A stretch of DNA of 64,000 nucleotides, from NCBI GenBank assembly GCA_032622095.1, contig CP136061.1, forward strand, positions 197,332,935 to 197,396,934, written 5' to 3'. The position numbers were made by a program, and so were the translations under genes. Below, in pieces: positions 34,290 through 45,605 of this stretch. Within the stretch, counting starts at the first letter, position 1; the number at the start of each line of letters is the position of its first letter. The notes beneath the pieces are model-generated. The model saw only the letters and a program-made list of their open reading frames with translations. It was not told the DNA's origin and ran no database searches. This stretch comes from Siphonodentalium dalli (taxonomy: Eukaryota > Mollusca > Scaphopoda > Gadilida > Siphonodentaliidae).

Positions 34290-36260
34290 AAAAGCATCCT
34301 GGTCCTACTAAATACCGACCGCATCCATCCGAACCCGACCGCACCCCCCAGGGGTCAGAGCGAGATGGGGCAAGCACTATCATGCAAAATATACCTGTAT
34401 GTACCAAAGTTCCAATCCCCAAGTCGATAGCTTGAATGGAAACGACACTGTTAACCCCTAACTTGCGGCCGGTTCCGTCGGGTCGCATAATCCAAAAAGG
34501 CACCGACCGCACCTCCTATGGTTGCCTGATCACGAAAATGGACATCATACCATGCGGCGAATACCCCATTAGCGATCGGGCAAGTCGCTAGCTGTAGCGG
34601 AAGCGGATAAATTAACACATAATCTGCTGCCGAATTCGCTATTGAATGTACACCAAAACACCGAACATCACACCCGCCGACCGCACCTCCTCCAGGGGTA
34701 CGAGTGAGATGGAGCATGTATTATCGTGCAAAATATACCTTAATGTACCAAGGTCCCAACCCCCAAGTCGATAGTTTGAGCGGAAACGCACTGTTAACCC
34801 CAAACTTGCGGCCGGTTCCGTCAGGTGCGCAAAATCCAAAAGGCCACCTCTCCTTACTACATAACCACATAAATGGACATCATATCATGCAGTAAATACC
34901 CCTCTACATCCACGGGCGATCGGTGAAGTCGCTATCTTAACGGAAGTAAATAAATTAACCCGCCGACTGCAAACCAGGGGACCGCGCGAGATGGGGCATG
35001 CATTATCGTGCAGAATGGACTTGTATGTACCAAAGTTCCAATTCCCAAGTCGATAGCTTGAACGGAATCATTATAACCGCTATCAGTACATGCATGGCTT
35101 TGGATATAATAATTAATATATCATTACCACTTTTATCAACGTATTGTATTGGAACCTTGGTACATACATATCTATTATGCACGATAATGCATGCCCCATC
35201 TCGCTCGGACCGCTGCGCCCATGGGAGGCGCGGTCGGCGGGTGTTATTTTCGCCGTTTTTGCGTACATTCATAGCGAATTCGACAGCAGAGTATGGGTTC
35301 ATTTATTCACTTCCGCTACAGCTAGCGACTTTCCCGATCGCCCATGGATGCAGACGGGTATGCCCTGCATGATATGATGTCACGTTTCCGTTTCAAGGTG
35401 ATGGAACTTTGGTACATTAAGGTATATTATGCACGATACTGCATATCACATCTTGCTCGGTCCCCTGGTGTCGGTGCGGTCAGCGGGTGTTATTTTTGGC
35501 GTTTTTGCGTACATCCATAGAGCATTCGGCAGCAGCGTTTGGGTTAATTTATTCACTTCCGTTATAGCCAGTGACTTGTCCGATCGCCCATGGATGCATG
35601 CATGATAGATATATAGATAGATAGTTTACTGCAATACACCAGTGCAGGCAGTTGCAAATGACATAATGTACAAGTAAATTAAACATAATATATAATATAT
35701 GTGCATATAACAGTAAACAAGCCTATAACTATATCCTACATACGATTCTTAATTAAATATATATTTCCCATAATTTTCATTTCCCCATATTTATATTTGT
35801 TCTCCTTTGGAAGAATAACCGGACCATGTTGCACACGGAATGCATGATTACTTTGTCTTCATTTTTCATTATAAAAATAAATTTATCATCATCGTTCATG
35901 TTTGTAAAGTGTATGTTACTAGTGTTAGCAACATTAAATAATTCTTTCCTGAAGTCAGTGTACGCACTGCATTCCATTATGAAATGTTTTTTCAGTTTCA
36001 ACTTATGATGTCTATTTTCATGGTCATGCAGGTAGACAGTTCGGTGCGGTCGTTGCCTTTTTGTATATTGCGTACCTGACGGAACTGGCCGAAAGTTTGG
36101 GGTTAACAGTGCCGTTTTCGCTCTAGCTATCGACTTGGGGATTGGAACATTAGTACATACAGGTCTATTCTGCACGATAGTGCATTCCCCATCTCGCATT
36201 GGACCCCTTGGCGAGGTGCGGTCGGGTGCGGAAGGGTGCGTCGGCTTTTAGTAGGACCCA
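34290..36260. mobile_element. Foldback element with tandem units in inverted arms, about 2 kb
   Basis: The outer ends are GGTCCTACTAAATACCGACC (about 34310) and GTCGGCTTTTAGTAGGACC (36240-36258). The left arm has about 2.4 direct units of roughly 300-340 bp, each with GAGATGGRGCATG, CAAGTCGATAG and GCGATCGG (starts about 34361, 34701, 34988). The right arm carries the same units reversed (CATGCCCCATCTCGCTCGG about 35189, CATATCACATCTTGCTCGG about 35442, CATTCCCCATCTCGCATTGG about 36182). The right arm is interrupted by a LINE at about 35610-36003. The element ends about 170 bp upstream of the MAM 2 first exon. Confidence 0.82.
35608..36003 (-). mobile_element. 5'-truncated LINE nested in the foldback element
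   Basis: The minus strand reads KKHFIMECSAYTDFRKELFN and NDDDKFIFIMKNE, the 'HFlleCp.Y...R..lf......f..l...ekf..iM.n' end of LINE-encoded proteins. It finishes before an AT-rich 3' tail that ends in a GATAGATATATAGATAGATAG microsatellite at 35609-35629. The foldback unit resumes at about 36004 where it left off near 35607, giving clean insertion borders. The long minus frame 36199-35777 is a chimera of host repeat and LINE. Confidence 0.82.
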
Positions 36261-36427
36261 ATTAACCGTTTAATGTAAAGCGATGTGACAAAATTTCAGT
36301 GAAGCCCGCACATCTGCGCGAGAAATGACATTTCGACCAGACTACGATAGATTCAGGGTGCCATTATAACTCGAAGTTTAGGTGTTTACTGATTGGATTT
36401 TATGATGTTACATTTTATACTCTCCAG

Positions 36428-36577
36428 CGCAATATGACTGCTCTTTCGAAAGTGGTCTTTGTTCGTGGGAAAACGTCGATTGGGATACTAGTTTTTTTTG
36501 GACTAACTTCAACTGGATCCGAAAGAGGGGTAGCACTGCAACGTCACTCACTGGCCCAGACGCGGACAAGACTACAG
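36428..36577 (+). CDS. MAM domain 2, N-terminal exon
   Basis: The acceptor is TCTCCAG and the donor is GTAACA. Phase 1 in, phase 1 out. The translation QYDCSFESGLCSWENVDWD carries the MAM signature CxFExGxCxW with the first two conserved cysteines. A WIRKRGST strand and TGPDADKTTG follow, the usual end of this MAM segment. The split codon joins the Asp-rich end of MAM 1 with almost no linker, so the two domains are directly apposed. The exon lies only about 160 bp after the end of a foldback repeat element. Confidence 0.94.
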
Positions 36578-38817
36578 GTAACATTGCATATATAAGCAGT
36601 ATTCATGTTCTCGCCAGAATCCACAAATGTGGAACTTTTGCTTTTCATAGGGAAATCATGTTCTGTCCGAGTTGATACGCCTATATAGATTAATATTTAT
36701 TGGGCTTCAGACACTGGGGCGTGTCATTAAAATGAGTAAAATATCCAAATAAAACAATCTGAAATTTAAATCGAGCGAACCAATTTAACAAACGCATCGT
36801 TATTTATATAATAAGGTACAAGGCATTGTTCACAAAATGGAATACGGTTAAACCTGATCCTATGTTCACTGCAATGTTGTCATACTGGTCTTAAAATATT
36901 TGTCCTTGTTGATCGGGGAGATAATTTGATCACACCATCATCAAAGGATGATACGTTGGGCTGTCGGTACAATATAATCGTGCTATCATGACATTCAATT
37001 ATCACTCACACAAGTTGAGATGACAACATGAAACATTGTGTGAGTTTATATGTCAAGCATGTGCCGGGTACCGTTGGGCACCATATAACCATCTAACAAA
37101 GTAACAAACACATATTTAACAGACTCTTCATGCACGAAGAACAATAAAATTTCCGTGTGAAATATGATTAGAGGGGATGCCATGAATCCCTGTTTCACGT
37201 GTACCAATTTATATACCTTGTGAAATCACGTAGAGCAAGAATCTGAATACAATGGTATTTCAGCGACAGTTGGAACACGTATATTTCCCAATGAATATAA
37301 CACATATAATGACCCGATCGCAAAGTGAGTATGTTCAAGATATTGCCGCCTGGTTAATCCTCAACCTGCTGGACGAAGCGTAGCACACAGTTGGTTGAAT
37401 ATAGGTAGCTCCATTAACGGAAGTGTGCAAATTTGGACTATTCAGTGAGATATAAATCTCTCTGGCGACTGCTCCCGATCGCTAGCGGTTGAGAAATTGC
37501 AAAGTATGCCAAAAACAATTGTTGCTTGTAAGCAATATATGCATGCTGAGAAAATCGGGTGACGTAGAATAAACTTGAAGATACACAGTAATATGCTAGG
37601 GTATCAGTTTATCAGAACTAGCTGTTCGCCCATGGCACTTCACACACTGGGGTGAGCTAAATCAATTGTGGTCACCACACAGGGCATAATAATTATTATG
37701 CTGGCACCAAATGACTAGGTCCACTCAGGTATATTGCAATACTCAACGATAAGTGGTGATGGGGAAAAAACCGGAATGAGAATTTAGGAGCGAATGCACC
37801 TCTATGACTTAATAATTTATTATAAGTGCAGATACTTTTGTCGTTTTCATATCTGGACCTCTGTCCATGATCTTTGTAAACTATTCTGACTAACTGATGG
37901 TATTTAATTTTAGTTCACGTCCGGTTATCAAAGATCGCGGCAGAGATTAAAAGCAAATTTACCAGGAGAAAACTAGCAACTTTGACGGGGTTTTTACAGG
38001 GTTTTGAGGGCATTGTATACAATGATAAACCTCACCTCAGCAACCAGAAATGGCGCCTTCTTATTGGTCGAGAGCTGTGTATATTGTGTAGTGTTGGCCT
38101 AAATTTAGCACATCATTATACTTGTATAGCATCGTGCTAGATTTAGCACACTACTGTGCCAATTTAGATTAAAAAACGCCATGAACAGAGGTAAAAAATC
38201 TCGAAAACTAGTATTCATAGTATGTGCCTACCAATTTACTAAAGCTTGTCCAATGAAATTAGAACATTACTGTGAAACAAACATTTCACAGGAACGACGA
38301 CAACTTGCGAAGTGGCAACTTTACAGTTTCTGGTTTTCGTGCATTCAAAACAAAACATAAATACTGCGCGTTTCGGTTTATTGAATTTGATAATCAACAC
38401 AGTCTTGCGACGATTATGTTTATCTTAAACTGTTTATCGGTAAGTTGATAATCATACATTGTATTTGTTCTGAGTAAATCGAGTTACAAGTTGCGAGGAT
38501 TTATTTTAACGTCTTGTGAAGAGAACTTGAACAGTCCAGCAGTTGGTGCATGTTGGTAGGATACGGTTATGTAGTATATATTTACAAGCACGATTTTTCG
38601 GCCTCTGGACCATCCATATATACGGATTTTTTGTTTTGCAGACTCCCCCCTGCCTGGACAGTCTGATTTCTTGTTGGTGTTCTGCTCAAGTGATAGGATA
38701 TATTTCACCGGTATCTCTATTGCACAATATTCACAATCGCAGTTGGTGTACTCAATGATAGACGAAATGACACAATTTTGTCATTCAACTAAATTACCTG
38801 TATATATATTTGGACAG
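36578..38817 (+). other. Intron within MAM domain 2 (first)
   Basis: 2.2 kb, AT-rich. No repeat or coding feature recognised apart from short self-complementary TTTAGCACA words near 38105-38150. Confidence 0.85.
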
Positions 38818-39089
38818 GCTCTGGTTGGTATGTGTACATCGCTGCGTATTTGTGGGAAAAAAGAAACCAGGCCGTCCTGAATTCAGCGAAAATAAGCGAT
38901 GATCAGACCCGATGTCTTTCTCTGTGGTACCACATGTACGGTAGTGGTATCGGGAGTTTGATTGTTCGACAGAAATACTATGACGGCGGCTGGCAGAATG
39001 TTAATCTACTCTCCATAAATGGAAATCAAGCTAACGAATGGAAACTGAAGGAAGTTGACGTAAACCCAAAAGGTACAGGGGGATATTAC
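38818..39089 (+). CDS. MAM domain 2, middle exon
   Basis: The acceptor is TTTGGACAG and the donor is GTAAGT after a TAC codon. Phase 1 in, phase 0 out (90 codons plus the split Gly). The translation runs GSGWYVYIAAYLWEKRNQA, then TRCLSLWYHMYGSGIGSL with the third conserved cysteine, and closes with KEVDVNPKGTGGYY. It is homologous along its length to the exon at 9737-9999 and has the same boundary phases. Reading past the donor meets a stop within a few codons. Confidence 0.94.
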
Positions 39090-41802
39090 GTAAGTGGCAT
39101 GGAGTAGCGATATGCTCTCGTTTAATGTAACCATAATAGTAACACGCATGTGCTTAGAAAAAAAACACATGTCATGCAGGTGCTGGTGCTATTGGCGTTA
39201 TGACTAGGGACGACGAATCCGGCCCAACTGAAAGTATGATTTCTTCATGCTATTTTAGCTCTATGATAATTATATTAGACATGTTAGGGCATATGTACAT
39301 GATATTGATTGCCGAGTGTCTGATCACGAGCCAATAACCCCTTGTAGTATGACATGTCCGATTGTCAAACGTGTAGCATTCGCAACTTGTAGCAAAGGGG
39401 AATACTTCAATGGTCTAATATCTCAATAAGCTACCAACGCTGTGTGATCATGATATCTGACAACGTGGTTTGCTATGGTGAGCGGAAAGAGCTTTTGATT
39501 GAAATTAACGTGTTAAGCGTATATATCGGTGCATGACTGCAGATTATGTTCACTATACCGATTATTGTTTTCCTACAGGGTGATTGGGCCGATATTTATA
39601 TTCGTGTAGGTTTGACACCGTAAAACTGATCGTTATATGTTTGGCACCGTAAAATCACATGTCATTCCCCGCCCAGTGCATCCCGGTTGCAATAACATAG
39701 TAACGCGCCATACGTTACTCGTACGTGTGGCTAAACCTGGAAATTAATAGCGCGCTCACATGTCAGAACAAGTCAGGCACAAATATAACCTGACATTTTG
39801 TTGCTGCTAATATGCTCGTGGACTAAATAATGGGAACAATTCAATCTACTTTTTGTCAGAAATTTGGATCTAATGTTGGACCACATTGTTTCGGGCCGTG
39901 ATAATCGACGGTCTCATACCGTTTCATCAGTTTGACGGTCCCATACCGTTATTTTATGTGCCCATGAAAATTGTCTAAATTAAATATTTTCGTGATTCAA
40001 AGTCATGCCGTCAAAATTCAATAGTATATTTATCGGCGACCATATTATATACGGCAATTACTCCAAACAGTATGACTGAATCTTACTCTGCTGATATTTA
40101 ATATATATTATTTATCCGGCATTCATTATGTGTTATTATGTGTACGAATTATCATGAGTACGGTACGTTATTCTCATTCCCGGGTTAAGTTCCCGCTTTA
40201 GCACAGCTCATTTCTTTGCTATTTTACTTTGGCAATGCAAATTTGATCGCAAACAGTTGTTTTGGGGAAACTGTTACCTTTTTGATTGTGGACGGTCTGA
40301 TTTCGATTCCTTTGATAACCGGACAAGTTTCAATTCTTCGAAAATCGGCTTAATCATTGACAATTTCCACTAAATTCGAGAGCAGAGATTCATGCCAATC
40401 GATTCATCATTTCATGGCATGATCCATGGTCTGACTTCATTCGACTCAGTGCTGTGTTGTGACTTAGTATCAAACACTGACAAATTTACTGACACAGGAG
40501 GATACAGGTACAATTAACACGAGCTTCTATGTCAACCAATAGTGACAATAATAACAACAACGACTCAACGAGCAGCTATTACAATTACAATGTTGACAAT
40601 CCAGTTGACAGTGTTCAGAATCGGATTGTCTCAAAGCACATGCATGTACATTTACAAGAGAGGATATACATGTACATGTACTGTGCGCACCAGTGTAATT
40701 CACAAGAGCTTCAATGTCAACAACAACAACACCGTAAACAATGAACTGACGCCGCGAAGTGATGGATGATCACATATCTACAATTCCAACTTTACAATTA
40801 CACTATTTTCGCGCCCAATATCGCAATAATATTGCAAGTGGACACGCTTATAAGCATGTCGCTTATGATATTATTGCAATAGTTTGCGCTTATATCTCAA
40901 TATTTTGCGCTTAATATTGCGACATCTTGCGCTCAAAAATTGTGACATTTAAATTAAATTATTGCTTCTTCTATATTGTTTATTGTATAAATAGAGACAA
41001 TGTTTTAGTTATGTGTATAATTATAGTTGTAAATGCTATATGTACACTATATGCACACTATATGCACAGTATGTATCTAATATAAATATAACACTATCGG
41101 GTCTGTATGAAATTTAGCGCGCTTAGTATCGCAATATTTTGCGTTCAATATTGCAATAATAAGCGGGACAGATTTTTGGTATTGTGCTATAATCACGCGT
41201 TTTTCTAAATTAAGCACGCTCAATATCGCAATAAGGTGCGCCTAAAAATACCACTTCTTCTGACTGGTACTGTATTGTCATGATGTACGGATTCACCTGT
41301 TGTGTTTAGAAATGACTGGACAATTTCACGCCTTATATGTTACCAAAAAGTATGCCATTAAGATGTTTTACTTGTATATGTACATAGGCTTAAAAGGGCA
41401 TGCCGATTCATGTTTTAGAATTGTCGAAATTAGCATTACTCATAACTGAATAGTGATGGGTTGGCTTATCAGCTATTACTAGTATCGCTTTTTATTTACA
41501 GTCATATTTATACAGTAGTTAGTTAAATGCGAACACATTACGCGTGCGCAGCCTTTTCCGGATTAAACTCTACGAGGCAGATAGCAAGCTTGATCCTTTT
41601 CGACAGGTGCTGTACAATGTATATGTGTTAAAATGACATTTGAATAGGGAATGTTTGCGAGAAAATTATTTTCTGAAGTGATAAAATGCCGTTTTATCTA
41701 TAAAGAGAGTCCTTCGCTCAAATGGAGCCCGATTTCGATCGGCAAATGTGTATGCAAAATATATACTTTGACTTCATACAATTAGTGGAATTTGTATTCC
41801 AG
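39090..41802 (+). other. Intron within MAM domain 2 (second)
   Basis: 2.7 kb. Contains the ATTGC-rich inverted-repeat element listed separately. Short repeated words (CACCGTAAAA near 39615 and 39645; CATACCGTT near 39917 and 39943) are otherwise unexplained. Confidence 0.85.
40805..41245. mobile_element. Foldback/MITE-like element rich in CAATATTGCGA words
   Basis: The left part (40808-40945) has CCAATATCGCAATAATATTG and repeated TTTTGCGCTTAATATTGCGA. The right part (41118-41243) has AGTATCGCAATATTTTGCG, ATTGCAATAATAAGCG and CAATATCGCAATAAGGTGCG. The words occur in both orientations around an AT-rich centre containing CACTATATGCACACTATATG. It is non-coding. Confidence 0.6.
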
Positions 41803-41890
41803 ATACGTATCTACAGTGTGCGTGGAAACAATGAAATGGGCGATATAGCCATTGATGATATTAAACTCTCGCCTGGACCATGCGTAACTG
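41803..41890 (+). CDS. MAM domain 2, C-terminal exon
   Basis: The acceptor is GTATTCCAG and the donor is GTGAGT. Phase 0 in, phase 1 out. The translation IRIYSVRGNNEMGDIAIDDI continues to KLSPGPC, with the fourth conserved MAM cysteine. It completes a full-length MAM domain of about 170 residues, the normal family size. The downstream intron begins only about 220 bp before a 5.1 kb inverted-repeat element. Confidence 0.94.
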
Positions 41891-42951
41891 GTGAGTAAGG
41901 CAATATGTTCATCGTGTTGTACAGTTAACACTGTCATATCTCATTGCTTGCTTTCGCTCTGTAATTATTTTTTTTTCATTCTCCCTCACTCTCTTCTTCT
42001 TATAACATTGATTGACACAAGTAAGTATGATTTTACATTTTCGAAATTTCCATCGTCATTTTCGATGATTGAATATGTAGCTGGCCGCAGATAGTCAAGT
42101 AGTGTTGTCATTTAAGGGGGAGACGCACGTTTGCCCAAAAAAAATTCATTTTTGGGTGGGTCAGGTAATTTGGTAATATCTTGATAAATCCACAACTGTA
42201 TGCAATGGAACTTCACATGGATGTAGAACACATATTTAGGAATGCATACCATGTATTGAAATTTTTATAATATGAACATCATGAGAGTAATTAAGAGAGA
42301 TTTTTAACATGTTAAAATAAGTTCACTTTAGGTACCGAGAACTTTTATCTACTTCCACTTTCATCGTTAAACTCTGGTGACAGATGTAGCATCATATCTG
42401 TTTTCCCATGAGAGGAGCCGTCTTTCTGCAGAAGAAGGAACACCATTCTTATAAATGAAGTCAAATTATGAGTACCCTATTCTGGAAAATGGCAATAATA
42501 AGCCAGACATTTGCAATTGGGACTATTTAGAAATGTATGGAGGACAGGATGGACAAATAAAAAATGAATTGAACTTGTAAAAAAAAGCCAACAGTCTGTA
42601 TGTTTGGATATTAAATGCCAACAATCATAATACAATGATGCAATTATATATGTATCAATTTATTATTATTAATTTATAATTAATTTAATAATTAATTATT
42701 ATTTAATTTTCAATTTTTTAAACTTTTTTGCTAAACTCTCAAAAGATAGTACTCTCATTAAGCTTTTCCATGCATACTATCTCTCAACATGATATATTGT
42801 CATTGATATCATACTTAACTGAATTGACCAAATAAATACTCATGAATAAATCACAAATATTGGCTTCTGACATTCTGTGGTTTTACCACAGGACTGCATG
42901 AGGTAATGAGATTTCCCAATGATGCAAAGTATTCCAACTATATCAAAGTAA

Positions 42952-43413
42952 GGCCAAAAAATATATACCTGTGTTTCTGGTGACATGCAAGAAAAAAATA
43001 GGGGCGGGCGGGTGGCTTTTCATGTTATTTTATTTTTTCATTTTATTTTCAACTTTGCTCAAAATAAATATGAATAGCCCCCCCCCCCCGGACTTCTTCT
43101 CCTTGTTTTTAATGTACTATAAATAATCAAACGAAGTTTATAATATTAGAATATACATGTAGTGTAATTTATTGTTTTATTGAATAAAACATGAAAACAA
43201 TTATTAGATTCAGCTGTGATCTAACTGAAGTGTGGTATAATTTCCAGTTTAACAGTACAAGCGATGTGTCCATTTTTTCGGAAATGAATCAGTTTACAAG
43301 GAAAATAAAATCGGATGCATACTAATTTTGCAAAATCAATAAATTGAAAACGATCGGGTCGCCGGAATAGGGGCAGACGGGTCACCAGAAACACAGGTCT
43401 TTTTTATTTTGGC
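42952..43413. repeat. Inner inverted repeat pair, about 460 bp apart
   Basis: GGCCAAAAAATATATACCTG with TGTTTCTGGTGAC at the left is mirrored by GTCACCAGAAACACAGGTC...TTTTGGCC at 43380-43413. The interior has an 11-base C run (43079-43089). Likely a MITE inserted in the larger element. Confidence 0.65.
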
Positions 43414-44373
43414 CTAATCAATCTCACTATGCCATTGAATATTGGTGATAAGTCTGTCGAAATACAGTTTATATTGACCTCAAATGTGTCCCTTTCTGTA
43501 AGGTAATGTATTTGTCATATGATGGACCATGGGTAATGGATTATACCAAAAATATGCACATAACTGTTGGAGGTCATAGCGTGTATCAATGTGCAGTACT
43601 GACGCTAAATTAAAATACATACCTGCTCATCTGCTATTGTAGCACCCACTGGTATCAGCAAGGCAACATCACAGTTGGTCGGCATTGTCAATGATTACAA
43701 ATGGCAAGGATTCCATTTCTTTGATTCCAAGTTATTTCAATCACATATAAGAGACAGCCAAATTTTAATACAAATTTTCTTAACATTGACAGCAAATTTA
43801 CACAAATAAAATAACAAAAGCTCTCTCGGGGTAAATTCGCATTAGACACCATATATTACACAAATAATGTATGTACATGAAGCGTTGAGTGGTCAATCTC
43901 AATGTCTTGTAAAATGCTTTATGGGGCGGGGACTACAAATTAGATTTAATGAACACCTCAAATGGGTTCCAGCAACTGTTGGAGGTTTCATTTAATTACT
44001 TGATAGTTTCATGTTGATCTGAATCGCCCTATACTGGTACTAATTGAAATATTTGGATAAAATCTAACATACACGTACAACTATGGTTTTGTTTTCATAC
44101 AAGCTCAACTCAATTTCATTATTTTAAAATTCATATAAAATGTCAGAGATCCTGAATGTTTCTTTGCTATTGGCAGCGACAGGATAAAATAAAACAAAAG
44201 ATAATTCAGAGGGGGGGGGTGACAAAATTGCAACTGTTATTTAATGCTATTAAATGTGATGGGATGTGCAAAACATTTGTTTCCAGCTAATTGTGGTATC
44301 CGCCTTAATGAATTGAAATTATCTATCTCAACTTACCTGTACACGTTGACAGTTACAGGTAATCAGCAATTAA

Positions 44374-44455
44374 CCTCTCGTTGCACTTCTCCTACCGAGT
44401 ACAGGGCAATCCAAACCTTTCATTGCACTTCTCCTACAGGGTACAGGACAACCCC
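44374..44455. repeat. Short direct duplication
   Basis: TTGCACTTCTCCTACCGAGT and TTGCACTTCTCCTACAGGGT occur about 45 bp apart, each followed by ACAGG(G/A)CAA. Confidence 0.8.
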
Positions 44456-45542
44456 ATGACAAGCCAATGTGTTAGTGTTCAGTCAACTGTAATTGAGACA
44501 AAACATTTTGCAGGTTAACAAATCCAAAAGCAATATTTTATGAAAATTAAGATGACACGGAGTGAGTTAAAATATTGTTTGAGGGTTAAAGGCACGTTAG
44601 GCCTTAGTTGTCGAAAATATTCATATTTGTTCCAATCACCGTAAACATAAAAAACAGTAAAACGCATACAGTTTCGTTCATATATACCATGACCATCGCG
44701 CAAACAGCATGTTATCACAAAGACCTACTATATTTTACCTAAGCAAGAGCCTGATTGTGTTACAGAGGACAGCACAATGCTACTGGCTAATCACACACAA
44801 ATGGCATAAACGCTCTTTATTAGTTCCATATCAGGAATTCACCCACAAAGAACGCTCTTTATGTTTACCATCATAATATAAACAAACAACATAAAAGTAA
44901 CTTTTTATGCTTTTGTTTACATAACAATGGTCAACCATATGACAATAACATACTGTTTATGCGATATTTCTGATTTGTATACGGACAAAGTCTGTCTACA
45001 TTTTGATGTTCTTTCTGTTTGTGGCGGTTTTTGACGGTTGGAAATATTTTCACAGGATACCCACCGCCAAGGCCAACCGTACCTTTAAGTTGCAATAATA
45101 TTCCACAAGTTGTGGAAAATCAGATTGCTGCATATTAATTACTAACATAATGCACAGATGTAATTTATTATACCATTAACTGTTTGGACCAAATTTGTTT
45201 TGTGTGGGGAGGGGGTATATATAATACTTCAGCATTATATATACCAGTCAATGAATGGTAACTCTTTCACTACCTGTTCCCAAAATGTTGATCATGTACA
45301 ATGTCATGCAAGCTGAGTACCTGTACCTGTAACATGATAACCAGGTTTGGCACATCCTACATTTGACTAAATATAAATACCGGTAGTTAAATATGACGAT
45401 ATCGAACCAATTTTCTTCCCATATATGCATAAATTATGAGATCCTTGAACATGCAGCCACATTGAAGTGTAACAATAATATAGTAACTGAACAGGCTTTA
45501 GATAAAATTTTATTCGTACAACATGAATCATTTGTGTCGTGT

Positions 45543-45605
45543 TAGATCATGCCATGAATCTCTACTCTGGCTATGCTCATACGTACCGATTCATGGCATG
45601 ATCTA
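45543..45605. repeat. Perfect 18 bp inverted repeat (hairpin)
   Basis: TAGATCATGCCATGAATC (45543-45560) and its exact reverse complement (45588-45605) are separated by a 27 bp loop. A related CATGGCATGATC word occurs at about 40425 in another intron. Confidence 0.9.

Larger units (their letters stand above)
29789..36427 (+). other. 6.6 kb intron between the two MAM domains
   Basis: Holds the ORF1p-like remnant, minisatellite, LINE tail and foldback element listed separately. Stretches 30575-31425 and 31835-33685 show no supported feature; 33070-33240 has isolated GCCATTTTGG/GCCATCTTG words like those at 24.5 kb. Confidence 0.8.

Noticed and set aside
35777-36199. 140-codon minus frame taken as one protein
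   Set aside because: Only the part below about 36003 is LINE-derived; the rest is foldback repeat read through the insertion border.
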